64,000 bases of DNA from Gemmatimonadota bacterium (GTDB lineage: Bacteria > Gemmatimonadota > Gemmatimonadetes > Gemmatimonadales > Gemmatimonadaceae). Below are positions 1 through 8,534 of this stretch, in pieces. Below the pieces are notes generated by a model. It did no database searches. It saw only the letters and a list, made by a program, of their open reading frames with translations, and had not been told where the DNA came from. Every line of letters begins with the position of its first letter. Position 1 is the stretch's first letter. The translations under genes were made by a program, and so were the position numbers. The stretch is from positions 363,337 through 427,336 of the forward strand of contig DAHUXM010000021.1 of NCBI GenBank assembly GCA_027307165.1. The letters are read 5' to 3'.

Positions 1-322
1 TGTCGAGCGGCACCTGCGCGCCGTACTGCTCTCCATTGCGCATCTCGGCGTACAGCCGCGACGTGCGAATGATGGACTTGGATGGCACGCAGCCGACGTT
101 GAGGCAGGTGCCGCCAACCAATCCGTGCTCGATCAGTGCGACGCGCGCGCCCAGCGCCGCCGCTTCGTATGCCGCGACCCGACCTGCAGTACCGCCGCCG
201 ATGACCACGAGGCCGTAACGGTCCGCCGGCGGTGGATTGTGCCACTCCGGCGGACGCACGTTGTCCAATCGCTCGCGCTCGAACGCGTCCTGCGGAGCGG
301 TAGTCGTATTCAACTCAGCCAC
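1..322 (-). CDS. FAD-dependent pyridine nucleotide-disulfide oxidoreductase, mercuric-reductase-like (partial)
   Basis: Only the first 107 residues are in the window; the gene runs off the left edge. The visible part has a Rossmann FAD-binding loop, VVIGGGTAG, at about residues 39-47 and the redox-active disulfide motif GGTCLNVGCVPSK, with cysteines at about 73 and 78. Both are hallmarks of the family that includes lipoamide dehydrogenase, glutathione reductase and mercuric reductase. The start is a GTG at 322 that overlaps the end of the GH144-type gene by 13 bases, so the two are probably translated together. About 30 residues precede the FAD domain, with no metal-binding HMA domain in them. 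The substrate cannot be told from this fragment; members without an HMA domain are often labelled mercuric reductase without proof. Confidence 0.85.
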   Translation of the reverse strand, partial: MAELNTTTAPQDAFERERLDNVRPPEWHNPPPADRYGLVVIGGGTAGRVAAYEAAALGARVALIEHGLVGGTCLNVGCVPSKSIIRTSRLYAEMRNGEQYGAQVPLD

Positions 323-1680
323 CCGCCACGGAAGCCCGCACGACGCAAACCAGCGACGATGTACGGGCAACCGCGCATCAATTGCCAGATCAACCCGGTG
401 CGATGGTTCTCGATCATCATGACCAGAATCCCCTGATCCAGTCCGAAATGCCCCGTGGAATACCACGCGCCGCTGCCGCGCCGACCGGTGTCGTAATTCG
501 CGCGCGGGGCATCCGGCGCAAGCGTCGGATTGAAACTGGTGGTGTAACGTCCGCCGGAGAGCATGCCGGGATAGCGGTCCAGCATCGTGCCTGCGCTGCG
601 CAAGACGATCTCCGGCGCGAACGGAAGCGATGCCAGTACCGCCCAGCCGCTCAGCGTTCCGTCATCGGGCCCGAACGGAACACCGCGCGCGGCATATCCA
701 AACAGGTGGTGTCGCGGATCGAGTATCTGCGCCAGCTCCGGCATTCCGCGATCGGGGCCATCGCAGGCGGTCAGCCCCCAGCAGCAGTCGTCGTAGCCGG
801 CGAACTCGTTGGGATTGCGCTCCGCATACCCACGCTGAACCATGATCGCACGCCGGCTGTTCTCGAAGTAGTCGCTGTGTTTTTCGCGCATGAAGCGATC
901 CTGTATGCCGCGCAAGTCAACCCACGCGTGTGAGAACTGATGTATGAACAACGGGCCAGCGTACAGCACATCGTAACCGTACATGTTCTCCCACTGGTAC
1001 GTCACGGTCCACGCCTCGTAGCCATTGCCATCGAGCGGATGCGTTGGCGATCCGAGTGCGAGCACGTACAACACGATGGCCTCGTTGTAGCCCTGCCACA
1101 CGTAATGCAGAAAGCCACATTCCGGCTTCCAGCCCTGGCGGATCACACCGCGCTCATCCTGCGCCCAGCGCCAGTCGATGCGCCGGTACAGTAGTTCCAC
1201 GAGTTCGCGCAACTCGATTTCAGCGGCCGTACTCGCGGTGAAGTAACGGGCAGCCGTCAGTGCTCCGGCAATCAACAGGGCCGTGTCGACCATCGAGAGC
1301 TCGGATCGCCAGACACGAGCGCCCGTGTCCATGCTCAGGAAGTGGTAGTAGAAGCCATTATATCCCGTCGCATCCGGGGCGCCGCTCTGATCGCTATCGC
1401 GAAAAAAGCGCAGCACCTTGAGACAACGCTCCACAGCGTCGGCCCGTGACATCCAACTGCGCGCCACCGCGACCGGATATACCGACAGAGCGAATCCCAC
1501 CACAGCGATACTGCAGGGAGAATTCTCGCGCGTGGTATCAGCGACGAGCCCGGTGACTGGATTCACAGCCTGCAGGAAATAGCTGAATGCGTCGTGCTGC
1601 AGCCGGTCGAGCCTCTGCTCATCCAACACCCGTGCGGGCTCAGTGTTCTCCATGCGCGCCGTGCTCCCGTCGATTTGCAT
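310..1680 (-). CDS. Glucoamylase-domain (GH144-type) protein
   Basis: This 456-residue protein fits the 'glycoamylase-like' family (PF10091), whose characterised members in GH144 are endo-beta-1,2-glucanases. Near the N-terminus it has the family's pattern of a helix ending in Phe-Ser-Tyr-Phe, then a TRENSPCSIA stretch and later GYNGFYYHFL, and it is rich in Trp, Tyr and Asp in the style of an alpha/alpha barrel. I see no signal peptide: residues 1-25 are polar, so it is either cytoplasmic or exported by another route. The start is the ATG at 1680; an in-frame ATG at 1653 is an alternative. It is followed with overlap by a flavin oxidoreductase. The exact glycan substrate is not shown by the sequence. 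Confidence 0.8.
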   Translation of the reverse strand: MQIDGSTARMENTEPARVLDEQRLDRLQHDAFSYFLQAVNPVTGLVADTTRENSPCSIAVVGFALSVYPVAVARSWMSRADAVERCLKVLRFFRDSDQSGAPDATGYNGFYYHFLSMDTGARVWRSELSMVDTALLIAGALTAARYFTASTAAEIELRELVELLYRRIDWRWAQDERGVIRQGWKPECGFLHYVWQGYNEAIVLYVLALGSPTHPLDGNGYEAWTVTYQWENMYGYDVLYAGPLFIHQFSHAWVDLRGIQDRFMREKHSDYFENSRRAIMVQRGYAERNPNEFAGYDDCCWGLTACDGPDRGMPELAQILDPRHHLFGYAARGVPFGPDDGTLSGWAVLASLPFAPEIVLRSAGTMLDRYPGMLSGGRYTTSFNPTLAPDAPRANYDTGRRGSGAWYSTGHFGLDQGILVMMIENHRTGLIWQLMRGCPYIVAGLRRAGFRGGWLS

Positions 1681-1770
1681 CCGAGTCGCTGCTTGTCCAC
1701 AAGCGTCTCCGCGTGACGGCCGGATGCGGATCCGCCGACGCTCGCTTTACACGTGCCTTACACGCGGTCG

Positions 1771-3252
1771 TCAGATACCCGCTTCCTGACTGTAGTACTG
1801 ATGGTCCTCGCGCCAGCCGCCCTGACCGGCACCGATATGCTTGTAATCATGCACGAATTCTATGCGCCGGACATACTTCACCATTGCGAAGCCCAGTTGC
1901 GTCTCCACGCGCACACGCAGCGGCGCACCGTGTGGTACCGGTAACGGCTCGCCATTCATCTCGTACGCGAGGATCGTTTGTGGATCCGAGGCCAGCTCGA
2001 TTCCAATCGTTCCGTAGAATTGACCAGGGCCAGCAGCGTCTGGCTCGGAAGTCGCTTTGTCATCCAGCGCATGGAACACCAGATAGCGCGCCGATTCGAG
2101 CGGCCGGCAGCGTTCCATTATGCGCGCCAGCGACACGCCACCCCAGCTCGCGACCGCAGACCAGCCCTGGATGCAATCGTGCTTGGTGATCTGCGTCTGT
2201 TTGGGCCAGCGCCGGAGCTCCTCGAGTGACAATCGCAGCGGATGCTCCACCAGCCCGTCCACCTCGAGCACGAAGTTGACGAAGCCTTCCCGCGCCATCG
2301 CTGCATATGCTGCTTCCGCGGGCGGCCGTCCGTTCACTCGAAAATAGGGTGATATCTCCGATGCCGAATATTGCTGCGCCGAGCGACCGTGGCCGAACAG
2401 CGCATGACGCAAGCGGTCCGTGACGGCCTGTGTGCGGCGCTGGACCATTCGCGGGTAGCGCAGCGAATACCATGTCGCGACGATGTGAATCAGAATGACT
2501 CCGCCAAGGCCGGCGAGCCCAACAATCAGGCCGAGTGCACCGTGCACGTGACGGACGTCGCCGAGCACTATCAACGCCATCTGGCTGACCTCGCCATGCA
2601 GGACCACCATCGCGAGGTGTGCAGCAGAGAACACCAGAAACGCGCACAGGCACAGGAAGTGAATGCTGCGCGCCGCCTGTCGGCCCCGAAAGATGCGGAT
2701 GTACCACGGAAAGCGCGCTGCGATCGAAGGCGACATGGCCAATCCCGTGGCGATTGCGAGCGGCGACAGCAGGAAGACCACCGAGAAATACGCAAGCTGT
2801 TCCAGGGAATTGTAGCGACCCGGCGTGACCACCAGATGCAAAGTCACGTACGACTGAAGCGCGTGAAAGGCGCCCGGAATTATGGACCAGGATGTGGGAA
2901 CCAGTCGCCGCCATTCCGGTGTGACAAAGAGCATTACAACGTACAGCAGACCGGTGAGCAGCCAACCGGCGTCTGCGAGGAAGTGCCAGTGCCGCCCAAG
3001 TCCGAGATTCCTGCGGCCCGGCAGCGCAATCCACGGCGAGAATGACTCCTCCTCGTCGCGCGACGTCCAGAGCTCGTTTACCGGCATTTGTTTGCGCGTG
3101 AGCCTACGCCACTCGCTTCCCGGTGTGCAGTCGTCATTCCAGTAGAGCTTGGGATGCGCGCTCAGTATTTCCAGCCCGCTGCGCACCAGGAGCGATACAA
3201 ACAACAGGTTGAGGAAGTGCGTCGCGCGCAGCCACAGCGGAAAGTCGAGCAT
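1771..3252 (-). CDS. Fused cytochrome b561-like membrane domain and molybdopterin (sulfite oxidase/MsrP-type) domain protein
   Basis: The 493-residue product has two halves. Residues 1-285 hold about six hydrophobic helices with several histidines in them (for example RATHFLN, FHALQ, SIHFL and LIHIVATW), as in bacterial cytochrome b561. Residues from about 320 to the end form an oxidoreductase molybdopterin domain; the cysteine in KHDCIQGWS is the expected Mo ligand. There is no twin-arginine signal. The loop after the last helix is rich in Arg, which by the positive-inside rule puts the molybdopterin domain in the cytoplasm. I chose the ATG at 3252 because residues upstream in the same frame (to 3405) are low-complexity and unlike protein. 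The substrate is unknown; a redox role with quinone is inferred. Confidence 0.82.
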   Translation of the reverse strand: MLDFPLWLRATHFLNLLFVSLLVRSGLEILSAHPKLYWNDDCTPGSEWRRLTRKQMPVNELWTSRDEEESFSPWIALPGRRNLGLGRHWHFLADAGWLLTGLLYVVMLFVTPEWRRLVPTSWSIIPGAFHALQSYVTLHLVVTPGRYNSLEQLAYFSVVFLLSPLAIATGLAMSPSIAARFPWYIRIFRGRQAARSIHFLCLCAFLVFSAAHLAMVVLHGEVSQMALIVLGDVRHVHGALGLIVGLAGLGGVILIHIVATWYSLRYPRMVQRRTQAVTDRLRHALFGHGRSAQQYSASEISPYFRVNGRPPAEAAYAAMAREGFVNFVLEVDGLVEHPLRLSLEELRRWPKQTQITKHDCIQGWSAVASWGGVSLARIMERCRPLESARYLVFHALDDKATSEPDAAGPGQFYGTIGIELASDPQTILAYEMNGEPLPVPHGAPLRVRVETQLGFAMVKYVRRIEFVHDYKHIGAGQGGWREDHQYYSQEAGI

Positions 3253-3478
3253 CGTCACTTCAGGATGCGGGATCTGAGCAGGGACGAGCGAGCGACGGCA
3301 TCGGGCCGACGTTTGTTGATTGCATTGCTGTGAGTTGACTCCTTCCTGTTGTCGCTCCCTGTGAGTGCATGGATCGCGCCGATGCTGGCATGGAACGTGA
3401 ACCACTTGATATGTTCGCCTGGCGCCGGCCTTCCGCTGTCGTCACTGCGAGTGATCCTTCTCTGGATGGATTGTCGTA

Positions 3479-5356
3479 ATGGATGATTTGCTCTCACGCG
3501 CATCAGAGATGGGAGCCCAGCTCCGAGTCGATAGCATCAGATGCACGACGGCCGCCGGCTCGGGCCATCCAACGTCCTCGATGTCGGCCGCTGATCTCAT
3601 GGCCGTACTTCTGATCAAGTACTTGAAGTACGACTGGGTTCATCCGCACGCCCCTGGCAACGACCGCCTCATCTTCTCCAAGGGTCACGCCAGTCCGTTG
3701 CTCTACTCCATGTACAAGGCGGCCGGCGCCATCACGGATGAAGAACTGTTGTCCTTGCGCAAACTCGGCAGCCGTCTCGAAGGACATCCAAAACCATTGC
3801 AGAGCGCTGAATCCCACGGCGCACTGCAAGGCCTGCCATGGGTCGATACGGCTACCGGCTCGCTCGGACAGGGGCTGCCAGTGGGCATCGGCATGGCGCT
3901 GAACGGCAAATGCGTCGACAAACTACCGTTCACTGTGTGGGTGTTGCTCGGCGACAGCGAAATGGCCGAAGGCTCGATATGGGAAGCGTTCGACAAGGCT
4001 GGCCACTACCAGCTGGATAACGTGATCGCGATCCTGGACATGAATCGGTTGGGTCAGCGCGGACCGACCGACCTCGGCTGGGACGCACCAGCTTATGCCG
4101 AACGCGCGCGGGCGTTCGGATGGCACGCAATCGAGATCGACGGCCACGACATCGACGCGATCGATCATGCGTACACGGAAGCGCTCGCACAGACCGGGCA
4201 GCCGACGTGCATCGTCGCGAAGACGGTAAAGGGGTCAGGTGTCTCGCTGGTTGCGAACAAGAACGGATGGCATGGCAAGCCGCTCAGTCCAGAGCAGGCG
4301 AAACCAGCCATCGAGGAACTTGGCGGCGAGCGCCACATCAGCGTGAGTGTTGCGAAGCCAGCGTCAGTGGCGCCAGCGGCGCGACCACCGGCCAGGCCGT
4401 TGAAACTGCCTGTTTATGAAGTCGGTACGGAAGAAGCTGCGCGAAAGGCGTTCGGAGATACGCTCGTCGCCATTGGCGCCAACCGCCCGGACGTCGTCGT
4501 GCTGGACGGGGAGGTGTCGAATTCAACATTCACGGAGGAGTTCAACGCGGCGTACCCGGATCGATTCTTCGAGATGTACATCGCAGAGCAACAACTCGTC
4601 GCTGCGGCCGTCGGCTTTGCCGCCCTGGGGAAGACCGCATTCGCTGCAACCTTCGCCGCCTTCTTCACCCGCGCGTTCGACCAGGTTCGCATGGCCGCCG
4701 TGTCCGGCGTGAGCATTCGCCTCTGCGGGACGCACCCCGGTGTGAGCATCGGAGAGGACGGCCCCTCGCAGATGGCTCTCGAAGACATCGCCATGATGCG
4801 AGCAGTCCACGGCAGCACTGTGTTGTATCCGTGCGATGCCAACCAGACTGCGCAGCTCGTGGCGGCCATGGCGGATCTGCCCGGCATTTCGTACCTGCGC
4901 GCAACCCGCGGCAAGTTGCCGGTGATCTATCCATCGAGCGAAAGGTTCCCGGTCGGCGGGAGCAAGGTACTCCGGCGCTCGGACGCAGATCAGGCGACGA
5001 TCGTTGCGGCGGGCGTCACGCTGCACGAAAGTCTGCGTGCGTACGACCAGCTCGCGTCCGAAGGCATCCGGGTGCGCGTGATCGATGCGTATTCCGTCAA
5101 ACCGATCGACGTAGCGACACTGCACGAAGCCGCGCGCGCGACGGGAGGCTGCATCATCGTGGTGGAAGATCACTGGAGCGAGGGCGGACTCGGCGACGCT
5201 GTACTGGATGCGCTGGCGGACGCACCCGAAATTCCGCACAGGGTGATCAAGCTGGCTGTGCGCGCGATGCCGACGTCGGGGAAACCGGCGGAGCTTCTGA
5301 GCGCCGCGGGAATCGACGCGGAGCACATCGCGCAGGCTGTCAGGGAGGCACTGTGA
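3479..5356 (+). CDS. tkt: Transketolase (animal-like, full length)
   Basis: This cytoplasmic enzyme moves two-carbon ketol units between sugar phosphates in the pentose phosphate pathway using thiamine diphosphate. At 625 residues it matches the animal/archaeal-like transketolase length rather than the ~660 of the E. coli type. Visible landmarks are GSGHPTSSMSAADL at the N-terminus, the cofactor region LLGDSEMAEGS at about residue 157 leading to the Asn of LDMNRLGQ, and the pyrimidine domain with YIAEQQLV, CGTHPGVSIGEDGPSQ and the C-terminal domain. The usual GDG of the ThDP motif reads GDS here. The next gene starts 6 bases after its stop, so the two form an operon closed by the terminator at 6658. 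No promoter was recognised in the 226-bp divergent gap upstream. Confidence 0.95.
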   Translation: MDDLLSRASEMGAQLRVDSIRCTTAAGSGHPTSSMSAADLMAVLLIKYLKYDWVHPHAPGNDRLIFSKGHASPLLYSMYKAAGAITDEELLSLRKLGSRLEGHPKPLQSAESHGALQGLPWVDTATGSLGQGLPVGIGMALNGKCVDKLPFTVWVLLGDSEMAEGSIWEAFDKAGHYQLDNVIAILDMNRLGQRGPTDLGWDAPAYAERARAFGWHAIEIDGHDIDAIDHAYTEALAQTGQPTCIVAKTVKGSGVSLVANKNGWHGKPLSPEQAKPAIEELGGERHISVSVAKPASVAPAARPPARPLKLPVYEVGTEEAARKAFGDTLVAIGANRPDVVVLDGEVSNSTFTEEFNAAYPDRFFEMYIAEQQLVAAAVGFAALGKTAFAATFAAFFTRAFDQVRMAAVSGVSIRLCGTHPGVSIGEDGPSQMALEDIAMMRAVHGSTVLYPCDANQTAQLVAAMADLPGISYLRATRGKLPVIYPSSERFPVGGSKVLRRSDADQATIVAAGVTLHESLRAYDQLASEGIRVRVIDAYSVKPIDVATLHEAARATGGCIIVVEDHWSEGGLGDAVLDALADAPEIPHRVIKLAVRAMPTSGKPAELLSAAGIDAEHIAQAVREAL

Positions 5357-5362
5357 GACACA

Positions 5363-6556
5363 ATGCCGAGTTATAAATACCTGATCGTGGGCGGCGGAAT
5401 GACGGCCGCTGCTGCCATCGATGGAATCCGCGAGCTGGATCTCGCCGGCTCCATTGGAGTCATCGCCTCCGAGGCGCATCCGCCGTACAACCGGCCACCG
5501 CTGTCCAAGGCACTCTGGAAGGGTGCGTCTCTGGACAGCATCTGGCGCGCTGCAGCTGACGACAATCTGACGTTCCACCAGGGCCGCACCGCACGCAATC
5601 TGGAGGCGCAGAACAAGCGAATCACGGACGATCTTGGCACTGTGTACGAATTCGAGAAGCTGCTCCTCGCGACCGGATGCGGAACGCGAACTTTTCTGTT
5701 TGGGCAGGATGAGATCATCTACTTCCGAACCGTCGATGATTACGAGCGGCTACGCAGCGCAGCCGAACATCGCGATCGGTTCGCCGTAATCGGCGGCGGG
5801 TTCATCGGCTCGGAGATCGCGGCCGCGCTGACGATGAACGGAAAGAAGGTTATCTGGATATTTCCGGACGAGTTCGTGGGGAGTCGCATGTATCCGCCGG
5901 AGCTCGCGAAGTCGCTGAGCGAACTGTACCGCGAGCGTGGCGTTGAAGTCATACCGCGGGCGAAAGCGACCGGCTGCGAAACGCGCGCGGGGGAGTCGAC
6001 GCTGACGGTCCACGACAACCAGAACGATGTCGATCGGAAGATCGTCGTGGATTGCGTTGTCGCAGGCATCGGCGTTCAACCGAATGTGGAACTGGCCCAG
6101 GCTGCAGGCCTCAGCGTCGACAACGGCATCCGTGTCGATGCATCTCTGCGCACCGACAATCCCGACATCTATGCCGCGGGAGATGTCGCGAGCATCTTCG
6201 ACCCCTTGCTCAAGGAATGGCGCCGCGTCGAGCACGAGGACTGCGCAAATACCATGGGCGCGCACGCGGGGGTCGCCATGGCTGGACGCACGGTGTCGTA
6301 CGAGCACCGGCCGTTCTTCTACTCCGACATCTTCGAGATGGGCTACGAGGCCGTCGGTGAGGTGGACAGCCGGCTGGACATGATCACTGACTGGAAAATT
6401 TCGTGCAAGGAAGGCGTGATCTACTACTTACGCGAAGGGCGCGTGCGCGGGGTGTTGATCTGGAACATTTTCGGATTGGTGGACGGCGCCAAACGGCTCA
6501 TCGGCTCTGCAACATCGACCCATCCTTCTGACCGTGAACGACGGCTTCCGACGTAG
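5363..6556 (+). CDS. AIF-like FAD-dependent NAD(P)H oxidoreductase
   Basis: The 397-residue protein has a FAD-binding Rossmann fold at the very N-terminus (YLIVGGGMTAAAAIDGIRE), the conserved PPYNRPPLSK stretch near residue 35, an NAD-binding glycine motif (FAVIGGGFIGSEIAA) near residue 140, and the second FAD-contact motif DIYAAGDVA near 270. The C-terminal part with FEMGYEAVGE resembles the dimerisation domain of apoptosis-inducing-factor and ferredoxin reductase relatives. There is no cysteine pair of the disulfide-reductase kind. The start ATG at 5363 lies 6 bases after the transketolase stop, with AGGGAGG some 14 bases upstream. A ferredoxin/rubredoxin reductase or NADH oxidase role is likely, but the partner is not in this window. 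Confidence 0.88.
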   Translation: MPSYKYLIVGGGMTAAAAIDGIRELDLAGSIGVIASEAHPPYNRPPLSKALWKGASLDSIWRAAADDNLTFHQGRTARNLEAQNKRITDDLGTVYEFEKLLLATGCGTRTFLFGQDEIIYFRTVDDYERLRSAAEHRDRFAVIGGGFIGSEIAAALTMNGKKVIWIFPDEFVGSRMYPPELAKSLSELYRERGVEVIPRAKATGCETRAGESTLTVHDNQNDVDRKIVVDCVVAGIGVQPNVELAQAAGLSVDNGIRVDASLRTDNPDIYAAGDVASIFDPLLKEWRRVEHEDCANTMGAHAGVAMAGRTVSYEHRPFFYSDIFEMGYEAVGEVDSRLDMITDWKISCKEGVIYYLREGRVRGVLIWNIFGLVDGAKRLIGSATSTHPSDRERRLPT

Positions 6557-6657
6557 CGGCCGTGGGACCGTTCCCCTCGTCCAGGCAACATCGAACCGCT
6601 GGTCGTTAGCTGCGGCGAGCCCCATCGCCTCATGACGTGGATTCGACGCTTTCACCC

Positions 6658-6688
6658 GCATGCCACGGGTGCACCCGGCGTGCTTTTT
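6658..6688 (+). terminator. Intrinsic terminator after the transketolase operon
   Basis: An outer stem GCATGCC/GGCGTGC (one G-U pair) and an inner stem GGGTG/CACCC, separated by a two-base AC bulge, lead straight into five Ts. It lies about 100 bases after the flavoprotein stop. Confidence 0.75.
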
Positions 6689-6747
6689 GCTCGCCGATAT
6701 GAGTCTGTGGGACTGCCTTCTGTGTCCCATCACTTTACGGAGGGTGT

Positions 6748-7395
6748 ATGCACGTTGATCCATCGCGATACGTCGGTCTTGCGACGCTCGCTGCGTGCGC
6801 GGTGCTCGGCGGATGCAAGGCGAAGGAGAACCCCGCCGCAGACACGACGTCGGCAATGAGTGCGACCGCGACGACAGGCGACACGTCTGCCATGGGTGGA
6901 GCGGCGAAGGCTGCAGACACGACGGCGGGGGCCGCTGGTGCTGCGTTGTCGGACGCCAACATTGCCGCACTGGTCGATGAAGTAAACATGGGAGACAGCT
7001 CGCTCGCAGCTTCGGCGCTCCCCAAGCTGACCAGCGCGGGCGCTAAAGACTTCGCCAGGTTGATGATGGGCGAGCACCATGCGGAACACGTTCAGGGCAT
7101 GCAGGTCGAGAAGGGGCAGAACATCATGCCAGCGCTACCAACGGTGGACCCGTTCAAGCCGGCAGTCGAGGCGGAGCAGACGGCGCTCGGCTCGCTGTCC
7201 AAGGGCGCGGCCTACGACTCGACCTATATCGCGCAGGAAATCGGAATCCACCAGGCCGTACTCGACTGGGCGGGGAAGAACACTCCCCAGAACGCCGCCT
7301 ATCAGAAGTACCTGAAGTCAGCCGGCTCGGTGTATCAGAAGCACCTGGATCAGGCGCTCGCGCTCCAGAAGAAGATGAGCCGCGCCAAAGCGTAA
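6748..7395 (+). CDS. DUF4142 family lipoprotein
   Basis: The 215-residue protein begins with a lipoprotein signal: a short charged start, a hydrophobic stretch and the lipobox VLGGC (Cys27), so it should be lipid-anchored in the envelope. A linker of about 45 Ala/Thr/Asp-rich residues follows, then a helical DUF4142 domain (ferritin-like fold, PF13628) from about residue 68 to the end, with the typical MMGEHHAEH and IAQEIGIHQAVLDW helices. ACGGAGGG lies 6 bases before the ATG and fixes the start. The biochemical role of the family is not established. It stands alone between a terminator and a strong hairpin. Confidence 0.88.
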   Translation: MHVDPSRYVGLATLAACAVLGGCKAKENPAADTTSAMSATATTGDTSAMGGAAKAADTTAGAAGAALSDANIAALVDEVNMGDSSLAASALPKLTSAGAKDFARLMMGEHHAEHVQGMQVEKGQNIMPALPTVDPFKPAVEAEQTALGSLSKGAAYDSTYIAQEIGIHQAVLDWAGKNTPQNAAYQKYLKSAGSVYQKHLDQALALQKKMSRAKA

Positions 7396-7408
7396 TCCGC
7401 AACGTTCC

Positions 7409-7437
7409 AGTGTGCCGGCGCTCGCCGCCGGCACACT
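7409..7437. terminator. Hairpin between convergent genes, probable bidirectional terminator
   Basis: A perfect 12-bp inverted repeat, AGTGTGCCGGCG and CGCCGGCACACT, with a 5-base loop lies in the 49-bp gap between the DUF4142 gene and the ene-reductase, which point at each other. It has no T-run on either side, so it may stop RNA polymerase only partly or protect the RNA ends. Confidence 0.6.
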
Positions 7438-7444
7438 CCCCCCG

Positions 7445-8515
7445 TCATCCTGCCATCGTCGGGTAGTCGATGTATCCGTGCGGCCCGCTCGTGTAGAACG
7501 TTGCGCGATCCGGCTCGTTCAGCGGCGCGCCTCGCCTCACGCGCTCGACGAGATCCGGATTCGCAATGAACAGCCGCCCGAACGCAACCAGATCGGCGCA
7601 GTGGTTCTCCAGCGCACGCTCCGCGGTCTCCGGCGTGTAGCCGCTCGCAGTTATCAGTGTTCCGCCGTACGATTCGCGCACGAGGGCCGTCGAACAGACC
7701 TGTCTCTCGTCCGGACCAGTCGTACCGACCGGCGCTTCGACGACGTGCACGTACGCAAGTCCGCGATCGTTCAGCACGGTTGCAATGTGCGAAAACGTCT
7801 CCACCGGATCGGCGTCATGAATTCCGTTCGATCCGCCCGCCGGTGAAAGGCGCACTCCCACACGTTCGCTCGGCCAGACCGATGTCACCGCGTCGAGTAT
7901 CTCGAGTAGAAAGCGCGTACGATTGGCCGGACTACCACCGTACTTATCTGTACGTTGATTGGTTCCGGTCTGAAAGAACTGATCAATCAGATATCCGTTG
8001 GCGCCGTGCAGCTCGACGCCGTCGAAGCCGGCCTCGTGCGCAACCTCGGCGCCGCGCCGAAATTCGGCCACAAGGCCGGGCACGTCTTCCGATGCCAGCG
8101 CGCGCGGCGTTTCGAAGTCCTTCATTCCGTCGGGTGTGTACGCCTTGCCGGCGGGTGGAATCGCGGAGGGCGCGACTGGTTGCTGTCCGTGGTAATACGA
8201 ATGCGACACGCGTCCGACGTGCCAGAGCTGCGCGAAGATCCTGCCGCCAGCGTGATGCACTGCGTCCGTCACGATTCGCCACCCGTCCCGCTGCGCGTCG
8301 GTGTAGATGCCCGGCGTGTCCTGATAACCCTGTCCGAGCGCACTGACCTGCGTCCCTTCTGTGATGATCAAGCCCGCAGTCGCGCGTTGCGTATAGTACT
8401 GCGCCATCAGCGCGTTGGGGATTCCACCTGGGGCGCGATTACGCGTCAGTGGGCACATCACCATGCGGTTCGGCATCGTGATGGGCCCGAGATGATATGG
8501 TTCGAGAAGAAGCAT
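7445..8515 (-). CDS. nemA: Old yellow enzyme family alkene reductase (NemA-like)
   Basis: This 356-residue FMN enzyme reduces activated C=C bonds (N-ethylmaleimide, enones, nitro compounds) with NAD(P)H. The N-terminus LLEPYHLGPITMPNRMVMCP is typical of the NemA subgroup. The substrate-binding pair appears as HGANGYL near residue 177, followed by DQFFQTGTNQRTDKYGGS, a signature of this family. The length agrees with E. coli NemA. It starts with ATG at 8515, 19 bases after the FNT channel gene, and is the last gene of a three-gene operon with the ferritin-like protein. I saw no regulator nearby. The natural substrate is unknown. Confidence 0.94.
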   Translation of the reverse strand: MLLLEPYHLGPITMPNRMVMCPLTRNRAPGGIPNALMAQYYTQRATAGLIITEGTQVSALGQGYQDTPGIYTDAQRDGWRIVTDAVHHAGGRIFAQLWHVGRVSHSYYHGQQPVAPSAIPPAGKAYTPDGMKDFETPRALASEDVPGLVAEFRRGAEVAHEAGFDGVELHGANGYLIDQFFQTGTNQRTDKYGGSPANRTRFLLEILDAVTSVWPSERVGVRLSPAGGSNGIHDADPVETFSHIATVLNDRGLAYVHVVEAPVGTTGPDERQVCSTALVRESYGGTLITASGYTPETAERALENHCADLVAFGRLFIANPDLVERVRRGAPLNEPDRATFYTSGPHGYIDYPTMAG

Positions 8516-8534
8516 CGGTGATTTCCGTTGGTTG

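Noticed and set aside
3253..3478. Promoters in the 226-bp gap between the molybdopterin fusion and transketolase genes
   Set aside because: Several TTG-type hexamers are present, but none is paired with a -10 at 16-18 bases on either strand. I see no other feature there.
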